Part shown: positions 6,601 to 14,476 of the stretch, piece after piece
Numbering within the stretch: position 1 is the first letter of the stretch
Layout of the letters: each line of letters begins with the position of its first letter
Assembly: GCA_045645985.1 (NCBI GenBank)
Contig: JAZRJV010000038.1
Location: 1-64,000 of the forward strand
Reading direction: 5' to 3'
Source of the DNA: RGIG9060 sp045645985
GTDB taxonomy: Bacteria; Spirochaetota; Spirochaetia; Treponematales; Treponemataceae
Length of the DNA stretch: 64,000 bases
Made by a program: the position numbers and the translations under genes
The notes under the pieces: model-generated
The model's database searches: none
Seen by the model: the letters and a program-made list of their open reading frames with translations, nothing else
Told to the model about the DNA's origin: nothing

Positions 6601-8241
6601 TTATTGTGCAAATGCTGAACGCACAACACGGAAACCAGAATCGGGACCACGCCGGTATGGGTCATAGCAACTACGAGCACAAACTGATGCATCTCGATCG
6701 TATGCGTATGGAGCCCCACCACGGCGGACGCGGAGAGTCCCCGACGATGTTCCTGTTGGGTCTGTCGCAGTTTCAGTACTTATTTCACTTTTCCAATCGT
6801 AACACCATTCAAATACATTTCCACTCATATCGTATAAACCGAGTCTGTTTGGTGCTTTTTTTCCTACTTCATGGGAACCCCTTCCTCCAACACTAAATGC
6901 TTCTTCAGTATCTCCTGTTGTTCCTGTTTTATTATTATAACGAGACCAACCTACAGTATCTAAGCCTGCATTTTTTTGAGAATCATAAGAAGTACCTTCT
7001 GCTGAATCTGCTCCACTAAATGTGTAATTCCAATCTGCTTTTGTTGGATCTCCTCCACGGGCAGCGTATTCCCATTCAGCTTCTGTTGGTAAACGGTATC
7101 CTGTTGCATCTTTGTTTAATGTTACAGTTGCTTCAGATATATAATAATCTGTTGTGCCTGAAATTTGACTTACAGAGGTTTCTTCAATATCGTATGCTGG
7201 TGTTAATCCTTCTTTGGAACTTAAGGCATTACAATACCATACTGCATCATACCATGTTACTCCTTCTACTGGGCGTTTCACTTGTTTATCACCTTCAAAT
7301 AAGGTATAAATTGTACTATTTTCTTTACAACAAGAAGGGTCACTTGCTAATGTGTATTCTGTTCCGTTCACAGTAACTTTTTGTCCTTGCATTACACTTG
7401 CGTATTCTTCTTGGGTTACTTCGTATTTTCCCATGTAAAAATCACTTAAGGTTACTGTGCGTCCTTCAATAAATACACCTGCATAATTGTTTTCGTTTGT
7501 AGCTCCTACAATTCTTCCACCTTTTACAAAAAGCATTACTGGAACTAAAATTTTACTTCCCTCATCGATTACTGTTTCTGCATAATTACAAATTTCACAA
7601 GTTCCTGTTTTTGTTCCGTCGCTCTGTGTTGTAGCATCATGGTTTGAAATATATTCGCCAAAAGTATGTTCTGACTTTTCACCTACTACATCACAACCAC
7701 AAGTTGCCCATTTCCAATGATGAGTTTCATTATTACTCCAATTTTCTGCAAAATCATGTGTATGTAGTTCAAACTCAAAATCTATCCCATCACTTACCTT
7801 AGTAAAAACTAAATTAACTTTGTTATTAACAGCTTGGATTTTTACAATATCACTATTTCCTGTATAAACTGGATTTTCACTAATTTTGTTATTAACAAAC
7901 TCATAAAGTTTTGCAACAAAAATTACTTTTATTCCAATCTCAATATTCATACGAACTTTTACAATTCCACTTGCATCAACTTTATTTTCTGTCTTTGTAA
8001 TCAATTGTAGATTTTCAATTTGACTTCCATCTTTATACGAAAATGCATTGTAGGCAGAAATTTTCAAAACATATTCAGAATTTTGTGTAGTTTCATTTCT
8101 AGATTTTTTTAATATTTTTGATAAATCCAAATTGATATCTATAGTAGCTTGTTTTGAATTATTTAAATCTTGGCAACTTGTAAGTCCAAGCAAAATTCCT
8201 ATAAAAATTAAAGAAATAAAAACAAAAATCTTTGATTTCAT
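6601..8241 (-). CDS. SUMF1/C-type-lectin-fold lipoprotein (TvpA-like), putative phase-variable and DGR-target surface protein 1
   Basis: Predicted surface or periplasmic lipoprotein of about 546 residues. The N-terminus ends in the lipobox LTSC. Residues 25-160 look like a Treponema-type N-terminal beta region, then come Cys/His modules (HTF, CGCD, CEICNY). The C-terminal about 310 residues are an FGE-sulfatase/SUMF1-like domain, with FYMGKYEVTQEEYASVM, GYRLPTEAEWEYAARGG and LGLYDMSGNVFEWCYDW. This is the fold of T. denticola TvpA, a diversity-generating retroelement target. It is probably a ligand-binding display protein; an enzymatic role is not suggested. The ATG at 8241 was chosen because TTGGAG lies just upstream; an in-frame ATG at 8256 precedes that site. 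Paralogues are at 28114 and 48239. Confidence 0.82.
   Translation of the reverse strand: MKSKIFVFISLIFIGILLGLTSCQDLNNSKQATIDINLDLSKILKKSRNETTQNSEYVLKISAYNAFSYKDGSQIENLQLITKTENKVDASGIVKVRMNIEIGIKVIFVAKLYEFVNNKISENPVYTGNSDIVKIQAVNNKVNLVFTKVSDGIDFEFELHTHDFAENWSNNETHHWKWATCGCDVVGEKSEHTFGEYISNHDATTQSDGTKTGTCEICNYAETVIDEGSKILVPVMLFVKGGRIVGATNENNYAGVFIEGRTVTLSDFYMGKYEVTQEEYASVMQGQKVTVNGTEYTLASDPSCCKENSTIYTLFEGDKQVKRPVEGVTWYDAVWYCNALSSKEGLTPAYDIEETSVSQISGTTDYYISEATVTLNKDATGYRLPTEAEWEYAARGGDPTKADWNYTFSGADSAEGTSYDSQKNAGLDTVGWSRYNNKTGTTGDTEEAFSVGGRGSHEVGKKAPNRLGLYDMSGNVFEWCYDWKSEISTETATDPTGTSSGTLRVRRGGAPYAYDRDASVCARSCYDPYRRGPDSGFRVVRSAFAQ
6613..6732 (-). other. Putative DGR variable region of lipoprotein 1
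   Basis: The last 40 coding codons before the final FAQ run from RVRRGG to GFRVVRSA. They are clearly more GC-rich than the rest of the gene and use codons such as CGC, GTC and GGG. Between the conserved GG and GFR are 26 codons, the same number as in the paralogues. Against paralogue 2, eleven of the 26 codon pairs differ only at positions 1 and/or 2 and keep the third base C or T, as expected from adenine-directed mutagenesis of AAC/AAT codons. Confidence 0.55.
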
Positions 8242-8277
8242 AAAACTCTCCAACATTAAAAAATTATACTAAATTTC

Positions 8278-8306
8278 AGTATAAGGCAATTCCCCCCCCC
8301 AGTCAA
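8278..8306 (-). promoter_or_regulatory. Promoter with poly-G spacer (phase-variable type), lipoprotein 1
   Basis: On the minus strand TTGACT (8306-8301) is followed directly by nine G (8300-8292) and eight further bases, then TATACT (8283-8278). The spacer is exactly 17 bp. Gain or loss of G residues by slipped-strand mispairing would change spacer length and promoter strength. Confidence 0.8.
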
Positions 8307-8500
8307 CTAGGCTTTGTAAAATTTTGTTATTTTATAGCAGATTTTATAAAAATTTTTCTTCAAAATTCATTCATTTTTAAGTTTTCGCTTGATAATAAAG
8401 GTGTGTGAAAATTTGTCATGCTGAACTTTGCTGTATTTAATGTAAATGAATTAAAAATAATGTTCTTTTTAAAATATTTTTAAGATGTTTTATTTTTTCT

Positions 8501-8529
8501 TTGCCAAATTTAAAAAGTCGTGTTATGCT
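8501..8529 (+). promoter_or_regulatory. nudC promoter, apparently leaderless
   Basis: TTGCCA (8501-8506), 17 bp, TATGCT (8524-8529), then six bases to the ATG at 8536. No Shine-Dalgarno sequence precedes the start. Confidence 0.55.
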
Positions 8530-8535
8530 ATATTT

Positions 8536-9327
8536 ATGCCAATGATAACAAATTTGCAGAATGAATTAATGAGTCTGCACTATATTTTTTGTAACTACTC
8601 AGTTTTAGTTGTTGATTCTGACAATTTGGAATTACCTTCCGATAATATCGTTCAGAAATGTTTTGAGCACCAAGTTGTAATCGATTGGTTTGGTGAACCT
8701 GAATATCAATACACAGCGATTGCACTTGAAGATGATTGCCCAGCTCCTAGTGGTTGTAAATGGGTTCCTATTCGTTCACTTTTTGTAAAGCAAAATTCTA
8801 AGAATGAAGCAATTACACGAGCCGCCAGAGCGCATTCAATTTTGAAATGGCGTAAAAAATACAGATATTGTCCTCATTGTGGAACTCAAATGCAAGACGA
8901 TAAATTCGAAACTGCTCGCACTTGTCCTGATTGTCAAACTCATATTTATCCGTCTGTAACTCCTGCAATGATTGTTTTAGTTGAAAAAGGTGATGAAATT
9001 TTGCTTGCACGCCACAAACACCGAAACAACGATGTTTACACTTGTCTTGCAGGTTTTATCGAAGCTGGAGAATCAGCAGAAGAAGCAGTTGTCCGAGAAA
9101 TCCGCGAAGAAGTTGGTATCGAAGTTGAAAATGTACGCTATATCACAAGTCAAGCTTGGCCATTTCCAGACCAACTTATGTTAGCGTTTAAGGCTGACTA
9201 CAAAAAAGGAAAAATTCAACCACAAGAAGAAGAAATTGAAGAAGCAATGTGGTTCAAACGAGATGAACTACCTGCAATTCCAAAACCGGGTTCAGTTGCA
9301 TGGAAATTGATTATGGGCGAATTGTAA
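8536..9327 (+). CDS. nudC: NADH pyrophosphatase-type Nudix hydrolase
   Basis: Nudix enzyme of the NudC family, which hydrolyses NAD(H) and can remove NAD caps from RNA. It has the family zinc ribbon (YCPHCGTQM and CPDCQTHIYPS), a complete Nudix box running from GFIEAGESAEEA to REIREEVGI, and SQAWPFPDQLM, close to the NudC signature SQPWPFPxS but with Ala and Gln substitutions. At about 263 residues it is full length. An upstream in-frame ATG at 8485 was rejected because the promoter -10 lies at 8524. The gene is monocistronic and ends at a bidirectional terminator. Confidence 0.88.
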   Translation: MPMITNLQNELMSLHYIFCNYSVLVVDSDNLELPSDNIVQKCFEHQVVIDWFGEPEYQYTAIALEDDCPAPSGCKWVPIRSLFVKQNSKNEAITRAARAHSILKWRKKYRYCPHCGTQMQDDKFETARTCPDCQTHIYPSVTPAMIVLVEKGDEILLARHKHRNNDVYTCLAGFIEAGESAEEAVVREIREEVGIEVENVRYITSQAWPFPDQLMLAFKADYKKGKIQPQEEEIEEAMWFKRDELPAIPKPGSVAWKLIMGEL

Positions 9328-9356
9328 AATTCCTAAAATAAATTGATAAAAAAAGA

Positions 9357-9401
9357 AAGGCTACTTTCAAAACTAAATGTTCTGAAGGCAGCCTTTTTTG
9401 T
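9357..9401. terminator. Terminator between nudC and asd
   Basis: AAGGCTACTTTC (9357-9368) pairs with GAAGGCAGCCTT (9384-9395), with one internal mismatch, and is followed by T residues. The opposite side is A-rich, so it may also serve asd, which ends at 9430 on the other strand. Confidence 0.7.
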
Positions 9402-9429
9402 TTTCATACTGAATATTTATCAGAATGAA

Positions 9430-10533
9430 TTATAGTGCGTCAAAAAATCCTTTTGCTTTAAGAAGTTCAGCGTTAAGAATACCACCCATTGCTGCACCTC
9501 GTTTTGTGTTGTGGCTTAAAGCAACAAATCTTACATCAAAAACAGGACATTCTCTTAAACGACCGATTGTTACAGCCATACCTTTGTCTGTTTCTCTGTC
9601 GCGACGAGGTTGTGGACGGTTGTTTTCGTGGCGAACATGAATTGGTTGAACAGGAGCTGATGGTAAATCTAATTCCTGTGGAACGCCTCTAAATGAAATC
9701 CAAACCTTTTCAATTTCTTCAAGTGAAGGTTTTTTGTCTTCTGGCAAGTCAAATTCAAGGCTTACACAAGCTGTGTGTCCGTCAATTACAGGAACACGAT
9801 TACAATGAGCAGCAACTAAAGGACCTGCAGCATTTTCAATTTTATCACCTGCAACTTTTCCAAGAATTTTTAAGCATTCTTTTTCTGTTTTTTCTTCTTC
9901 ACCACCGATGAATGGAACAACATTATCAATCATATCAAAAGATGGAACACCAGGATAACCTGCTCCACTTGTTGCTTGCATTGTTGTAACAATCATTCTT
10001 TTGATTGGGTAACCAGCTTTTTGTAAAGCGTAAATCGGAGCCATGTAAGATTGCAAAGAACAGTTAGGTTTTACAGCAACAAAACCTTTATCCCAACCGT
10101 GATGTTTTTTCTGAGCAGCGATAATATCTGTGTGGTCTGGGTTGATTTCTGGAATCAACATTGGAACATCGTCTGTCCAGCGATTTGCACTTGCGTTAGA
10201 AACAACTGGAATATTTGCAGCAGCGTAAGCAGCTTCAAGTTCTTTAATTTTATCTTTATCCATTTCTAATGCGCTGAAAACGAACTGACATTTTCCTTTT
10301 GCAGCGTCTACATCATTTGCATCTTGAACAACAAGATTTTTTACACCTTCTGGAATATCACTTCCGATTAACCAGCGAGAATCAACTGCTTCTGAGTATT
10401 TTTTTCCTGCAGAACGAGGAGAAGCAGCAACATAAGTTACTTCAAACCAAGGATGGTCTGCCAAAAGGTAGATATATCTTTGACCAACCATTCCTGTTGC
10501 ACCTAAAACACCAACTGAAATTTTCTTTTCCAT
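9430..10533 (-). CDS. asd: Aspartate-semialdehyde dehydrogenase
   Basis: Reduces aspartyl phosphate to aspartate semialdehyde at the branch point to lysine/diaminopimelate, threonine and methionine. The N-terminal NADP site is VGVLGATGMVGQRYI and the catalytic Cys is in VKPNCSLQSYM. At 367 residues, with GAGYPGVPSFDMIDNVVPF, it belongs to the archaeal/fungal-like subfamily rather than the E. coli type. AGGAG lies ten bases before the ATG at 10533; a TTG at 10539 is an alternative start. It follows dapA by about 20 bases, so the pair is an operon. Confidence 0.95.
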   Translation of the reverse strand: MEKKISVGVLGATGMVGQRYIYLLADHPWFEVTYVAASPRSAGKKYSEAVDSRWLIGSDIPEGVKNLVVQDANDVDAAKGKCQFVFSALEMDKDKIKELEAAYAAANIPVVSNASANRWTDDVPMLIPEINPDHTDIIAAQKKHHGWDKGFVAVKPNCSLQSYMAPIYALQKAGYPIKRMIVTTMQATSGAGYPGVPSFDMIDNVVPFIGGEEEKTEKECLKILGKVAGDKIENAAGPLVAAHCNRVPVIDGHTACVSLEFDLPEDKKPSLEEIEKVWISFRGVPQELDLPSAPVQPIHVRHENNRPQPRRDRETDKGMAVTIGRLRECPVFDVRFVALSHNTKRGAAMGGILNAELLKAKGFFDAL

Positions 10534-10553
10534 AATCAAAAATCTCCTATATT

Positions 10554-11477
10554 TTACAAATTACACTCTTTAAGTGCTTTTTCGATAATTTTCTTTGCTT
10601 CTTCGTGAACTTCAACTAATGGAAGTCTAACGCTACCAGCTGGTAAACCTTTATAATTCATTGCATATTTGATAGAAGTTGGATTTCCGTCAACAAAAGC
10701 AGCCTTGAAGAAAGGCAATAATCTGTAGTGAATTTCTCTTGCTTCATCAAATTTACCTTCAAGAGCTTTTGTAACAAGTTCAGTAACAAGAGCAGGAGCA
10801 ATATTTGAAACAACTGAGATAACTCCATCTCCACCAGCAGCAACTAAAGGAAGAGTTAAAGCGTCATCACCACTTAAAACTGAAAATTCAGGTTTTACAC
10901 GAGAAATTTTTGCAACTACATCCATCATTTGATTGATGTCGCCAGAAGCTTCTTTTACACCAGCAATATTTGGAAGTTCAGCAATTCTGCAAAGCAAATT
11001 TGTGTTGATGTTTTTTCCTGTACGACCAGCAATATTGTAAACGATGATTGGCATTCCCACTTTTGAAACTTCTTCAAAGTGACGGAAAATTCCTTCATCA
11101 GATGGTTTGTTGTAATATGGAGTTACAACGAGAGCATAATCGGCACCCATTTCTTTTGCGCGTTTAACATATTTTACTGCGTCTTTTGTATTGTTTGAAC
11201 TTGCACCCAAAATAATAGGAATTTCGCGAGATTTTCCTTCTTTTGCAAGTTTTTCTTTATATTGTTTAACTTCTGAAACAACAATTTCGATAAGTTTTTC
11301 TTCTTCTGGAGATTCTTCTAATGTAGGAGTTTCACCAGTTGTTCCAAGTGGAACAAGACCTGAAATTCCACCTTCTAATTGAAGTTGAATAAGCTTTCTC
11401 CAGCCTTCGTAATTGATAGAACCATCTTCAAACATAGGTGTTACTAAAGCTGTAAATGCACCTTGTAATTTAGCCAT
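10554..11477 (-). CDS. dapA: 4-hydroxy-tetrahydrodipicolinate synthase
   Basis: Condenses pyruvate with aspartate semialdehyde, the first committed step toward diaminopimelate and lysine. Conserved segments are LVPLGTTGETPTL, VVTPYYNKPSDEGI, the catalytic Tyr in IVYNIAGRTG, and the Schiff-base Lys in AGVKEASGD. The length of 307 residues is normal and GGAGG precedes the start. It is transcribed just ahead of asd, whose product is its substrate. Confidence 0.96.
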   Translation of the reverse strand: MAKLQGAFTALVTPMFEDGSINYEGWRKLIQLQLEGGISGLVPLGTTGETPTLEESPEEEKLIEIVVSEVKQYKEKLAKEGKSREIPIILGASSNNTKDAVKYVKRAKEMGADYALVVTPYYNKPSDEGIFRHFEEVSKVGMPIIVYNIAGRTGKNINTNLLCRIAELPNIAGVKEASGDINQMMDVVAKISRVKPEFSVLSGDDALTLPLVAAGGDGVISVVSNIAPALVTELVTKALEGKFDEAREIHYRLLPFFKAAFVDGNPTSIKYAMNYKGLPAGSVRLPLVEVHEEAKKIIEKALKECNL

Positions 11478-11595
11478 AATTTAGCCTCCAATACAATCTT
11501 TTGCATATTATTGCAATTTTATGCAAAAAAGTCTATATAAATACAAAATAAAAAACTTTTCTTTTCTGAAAACCTGATGTAAAATATTAGTTGAT

Positions 11596-13095
11596 ATGAG
11601 TAACTCAACAATGTTCAAAAACGTCATTCCTGGACGCAAATCAAAATCAGGACAATTTATTTACAATTATTATTCAAAGCGATTTAAGTTTAATCCAGAA
11701 GATTATCCTAAATTGACTACCATTGCATCTCAAGAAAACTGTGACGATTTTTCAATTCGGCATGTTGTCGAAGAAAAAGAATCAGGAATTATTTGTCCAG
11801 CAGGTTCTTTCGCAGACACAAGTTCCACACCAGAAAAAATTTCAAAAGAAAAAGGAATTATTATCGGTACAATCCGAATGGGATTTGGACATTGCCGAAT
11901 GGCCTTAGCATTAGCTTCTGCTGCAAAACATTTAGGCTACAATCCATATTGGATGGACTTGATGGCTTTTCCAGAAACGCCTGCTAGTAAAACAATAAAA
12001 GATATGGAAGGCTGGTACAATATCGGTTCTAGACTTTCGCAAAAAAATAAATGGTTCAATAAACATATTTGGGAAAATGTAACTTCCGAAGGCGGACGAC
12101 ACTTATCTTCAGCCTTAAGTAACAAACGAGTTTCTAAAATATTTGCGCCATTGTTTCATGAAATTCCTCGGGATATGCCAGTAATTTCAACTCATCCTTG
12201 GGTTGGACACGGAGCAGTTGCCTCTGGAATCAACAATGTTATAAATATCATTCCAGATAACTACCCTCTTGCTTTCTGGCTTGTTGAAGGAAGCACACAC
12301 ACAGTTCAATCTCCTTCAGCTTACATGGGATATAGAACTTTTATCACCATGGGCGAAAAAGGAAACTTGCAATATTGTTTGCCAGAAGAAAACATTTTTG
12401 AAACAGGACACTATGTTGACCACGAAATCGTTTCAAATATCGAACTTGACTGTGATATGAGATTAAAACGAATTTCTGACAAAAAACCTCGACGATTTTT
12501 GCTTACAATGGGTGGCGCGGGAGCTCAAGCTGCAAAATTTGCAAGTATCGCAAAAAAATGTCATCAACAAATTCTTGATAAAAAAGCAACTTTGTTTATC
12601 AATATGGGTGACCATGTAGGACGCTGGGAAGAACTTAAGAAAATGTTGGATAAAGACAAAATTGAATACACTTTGCACAATTCATGGGAAGAAACTCGTC
12701 AATTTGTTGAACACAGCCGAACTTCTGACGAATACGGAATCCATATTTTCTTGCACGAAAATTTTTACGCCGCAGTTTATGCAACAAATGTTTTAATGCG
12801 TGTAAGTGATGTTATGATTACAAAACCAAGTGAACTTTCTTATTATCCTGTGCCAAAACTTTTTATCCAAAGAGTTGGTCGACATGAAGCATGGGGAGCA
12901 ATTCGTGGTTCAGAAATCGGAGACGGAACTATCGAAACAGGTTCAACAACAAGTATGCACAGAACTATGAATCTTTTGATTGAAGAAAGCGATCTTCTAA
13001 AAATGTATTGCAAACACATTCTTCGAAATAACAAAGATGGAATTTACGATGGAGCTTACAATGCAATAAAATTAGCTGTTGACGGAAAATTCTAA
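11596..13095 (+). CDS. GT-B-like glycosyltransferase (MGDG-synthase-like), putative
   Basis: Protein of 499 residues without a signal peptide. IIGTIRMGFGHCRMALALAS and the following WMDLMAFP resemble the N-terminal GxGH loop of MGDG synthase/MurG-type enzymes. A second Rossmann-like half includes RRFLLTMGGAGAQAAKFAS, and MITKPSELSYYPVPKLFI looks like the donor-binding segment. Treponemes make glycosyl diacylglycerols, so lipid glycosylation is plausible, but the substrate is inferred only. It is a single gene, divergent from dapA, with the aromatic-amino-acid leader just downstream. Confidence 0.55.
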   Translation: MSNSTMFKNVIPGRKSKSGQFIYNYYSKRFKFNPEDYPKLTTIASQENCDDFSIRHVVEEKESGIICPAGSFADTSSTPEKISKEKGIIIGTIRMGFGHCRMALALASAAKHLGYNPYWMDLMAFPETPASKTIKDMEGWYNIGSRLSQKNKWFNKHIWENVTSEGGRHLSSALSNKRVSKIFAPLFHEIPRDMPVISTHPWVGHGAVASGINNVINIIPDNYPLAFWLVEGSTHTVQSPSAYMGYRTFITMGEKGNLQYCLPEENIFETGHYVDHEIVSNIELDCDMRLKRISDKKPRRFLLTMGGAGAQAAKFASIAKKCHQQILDKKATLFINMGDHVGRWEELKKMLDKDKIEYTLHNSWEETRQFVEHSRTSDEYGIHIFLHENFYAAVYATNVLMRVSDVMITKPSELSYYPVPKLFIQRVGRHEAWGAIRGSEIGDGTIETGSTTSMHRTMNLLIEESDLLKMYCKHILRNNKDGIYDGAYNAIKLAVDGKF

Positions 13096-13127
13096 TTCGA
13101 TTCGATAAAAAATTTTATTTTTTTATA

Positions 13128-13156
13128 TTGACAATTTTTTTGCAGAGGTTTATCGT
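13128..13156 (+). promoter_or_regulatory. Promoter of the DAHP synthase leader
   Basis: TTGACA (13128-13133), 17 bp, TATCGT (13151-13156). The leader-peptide ATG at 13164 lies seven bases after the -10, so the leader transcript would be nearly leaderless. Confidence 0.6.
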
Positions 13157-13163
13157 TAATTAT

Positions 13164-13292
13164 ATGAACACAGTTTCAAAGATGAAGAAAAATTCAATGT
13201 TCTCAAAAGTAGCAAATAGCAAAAAAGCTATTTCAATGGTTTACTTTTATTATTATTTTGAATTTTCTCGTTCACCTTTGGAGGTATGCTGA
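13164..13292 (+). CDS. Phe/Tyr-rich attenuator leader peptide
   Basis: A 42-codon ORF whose centre reads VYFYYYFEF: seven Phe or Tyr codons in nine. It is followed, about 40 nt after its stop, by an intrinsic terminator, and then by a DAHP synthase gene. This is the layout of transcription attenuation by translation of a leader peptide, as in enterobacterial pheA; starvation for charged tRNA-Phe or tRNA-Tyr would stall the ribosome at the run. A hairpin AAATAGC/GCTATTT lies before the run. Later in-frame ATG codons at 13182 and 13197 are alternative starts. Confidence 0.7.
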   Translation: MNTVSKMKKNSMFSKVANSKKAISMVYFYYYFEFSRSPLEVC

Positions 13293-13334
13293 TAATATCG
13301 GTTTATAAACTGTGTTATTGAGTTTGGCTAGCAG

Positions 13335-13365
13335 GCGACTTCCTTAGGGAAGTCGCTTTTTTTTT
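13335..13365 (+). terminator. Attenuator terminator upstream of DAHP synthase
   Basis: A perfect nine-bp stem GCGACTTCC/GGAAGTCGC with a four-base loop is followed by nine T. It lies between the Phe/Tyr leader peptide and the DAHP synthase ribosome-binding site. Confidence 0.85.
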
Positions 13366-13429
13366 ACAAAAAATATTTTTCAAAAAACTTGCGCAAGAAA
13401 TTTGAAAAACAACGAAAGGAAGGATTTTT

Positions 13430-14440
13430 ATGATTTTAGTATTAAAACAAAACGCTTCAGAAAATGAAGTTTCGGGATTGATTCAGAATTTAAAAGCTCG
13501 TGGGCTTGATATTCACGAATCAAAAGGTGAAAACACAACAATTATCGGACTTGTAGGCGACACTTCCCACATGAGCGAAGAATTGCTACTTGCAAATCCA
13601 GCAGTTTCTAAAGTAATGCGTGTAAACGAACCTTACAAAATGGCAAATCGTAAGTTTCATCCAGAAGATTCAATAATCACTTGCGAAGGTAAAAAAATCG
13701 GTGGAAATAATTTTGCTGTTATGGCAGGACCTTGTTCCGTAGAAAGTGAAGAACAAATTATCAATATTGCTGAAGAAGTAAAAAAATCTGGAGCAACATT
13801 TTTGCGAGGAGGCGCATTCAAACCACGCACTTCACCTTACGCATTTCAAGGTTTAGGTTGCGAAGGAATCGACCTACTACTTGCGGCAAAAAAAATCACA
13901 GGACTTCCTATTGTTTCGGAATTGATGGCTATAAATCAGCTAGAAATTTTTAACGATGTTGATGTAATTCAAATTGGCGCAAGAAATATGCAAAACTTCA
14001 CCTTGTTGAAAGAATTAGGTCGTTGCGGAAAACCAATTCTTTTGAAACGAGGACTTGCAAACACAGTAAAAGAACTTTTGATGTCAGCAGAATACATTAT
14101 GGCAGGTGGAAATGAAAACATCATCCTTTGTGAACGAGGAATCCGAAGTTTTGATAATTTTACACGAAATGTTTTGGATTTATCAGCAGTGCCTTATTTG
14201 AAAAAAGTAAGTCATCTTCCTGTAATCGTTGATCCAAGTCACGCAACTGGTCTTGCCTGGATGGTTCCAACAATGAGCAAAGCCGCAGTTGCTTGTGGCG
14301 CAGACGGAATTATCGTAGAAGTTCACAATAATCCGCAAGAAGCACTTTGCGACGGAGAACAATCAATCACTCCAAATGAATTTGATGCCTTAATGAAGCA
14401 AGTTAGAAAATATCTTGAAATTGAAGGAAAAAATCTTTAA
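13430..14440 (+). CDS. aroF: 3-deoxy-7-phosphoheptulonate synthase (DAHP synthase)
   Basis: Catalyses the first step of the shikimate pathway from PEP and erythrose 4-phosphate. The first about 70 residues form a ferredoxin-like regulatory domain as in the Thermotoga enzyme, which allows aromatic-amino-acid inhibition. The barrel carries VMAGPCSVESEEQI, FLRGGAFKPRTSPYAF, LLKRGLANT and VIVDPSHATG, typical of the type I beta subfamily. At 336 residues it is full length. AAGGAAGG precedes the ATG. It sits downstream of the attenuator and directly before tyrA. Confidence 0.94.
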   Translation: MILVLKQNASENEVSGLIQNLKARGLDIHESKGENTTIIGLVGDTSHMSEELLLANPAVSKVMRVNEPYKMANRKFHPEDSIITCEGKKIGGNNFAVMAGPCSVESEEQIINIAEEVKKSGATFLRGGAFKPRTSPYAFQGLGCEGIDLLLAAKKITGLPIVSELMAINQLEIFNDVDVIQIGARNMQNFTLLKELGRCGKPILLKRGLANTVKELLMSAEYIMAGGNENIILCERGIRSFDNFTRNVLDLSAVPYLKKVSHLPVIVDPSHATGLAWMVPTMSKAAVACGADGIIVEVHNNPQEALCDGEQSITPNEFDALMKQVRKYLEIEGKNL

Positions 14441-14476
14441 TCAACTTTTTGAAAGATGAAAAACAAGGATGAACAG

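Noticed and set aside
6601..8241. Formylglycine-generating (sulfatase-maturation) enzyme activity
   Set aside because: No sulfatase gene is nearby, the protein is a lipoprotein with a variable C-terminal face, and the fold is reused as a display scaffold in TvpA.
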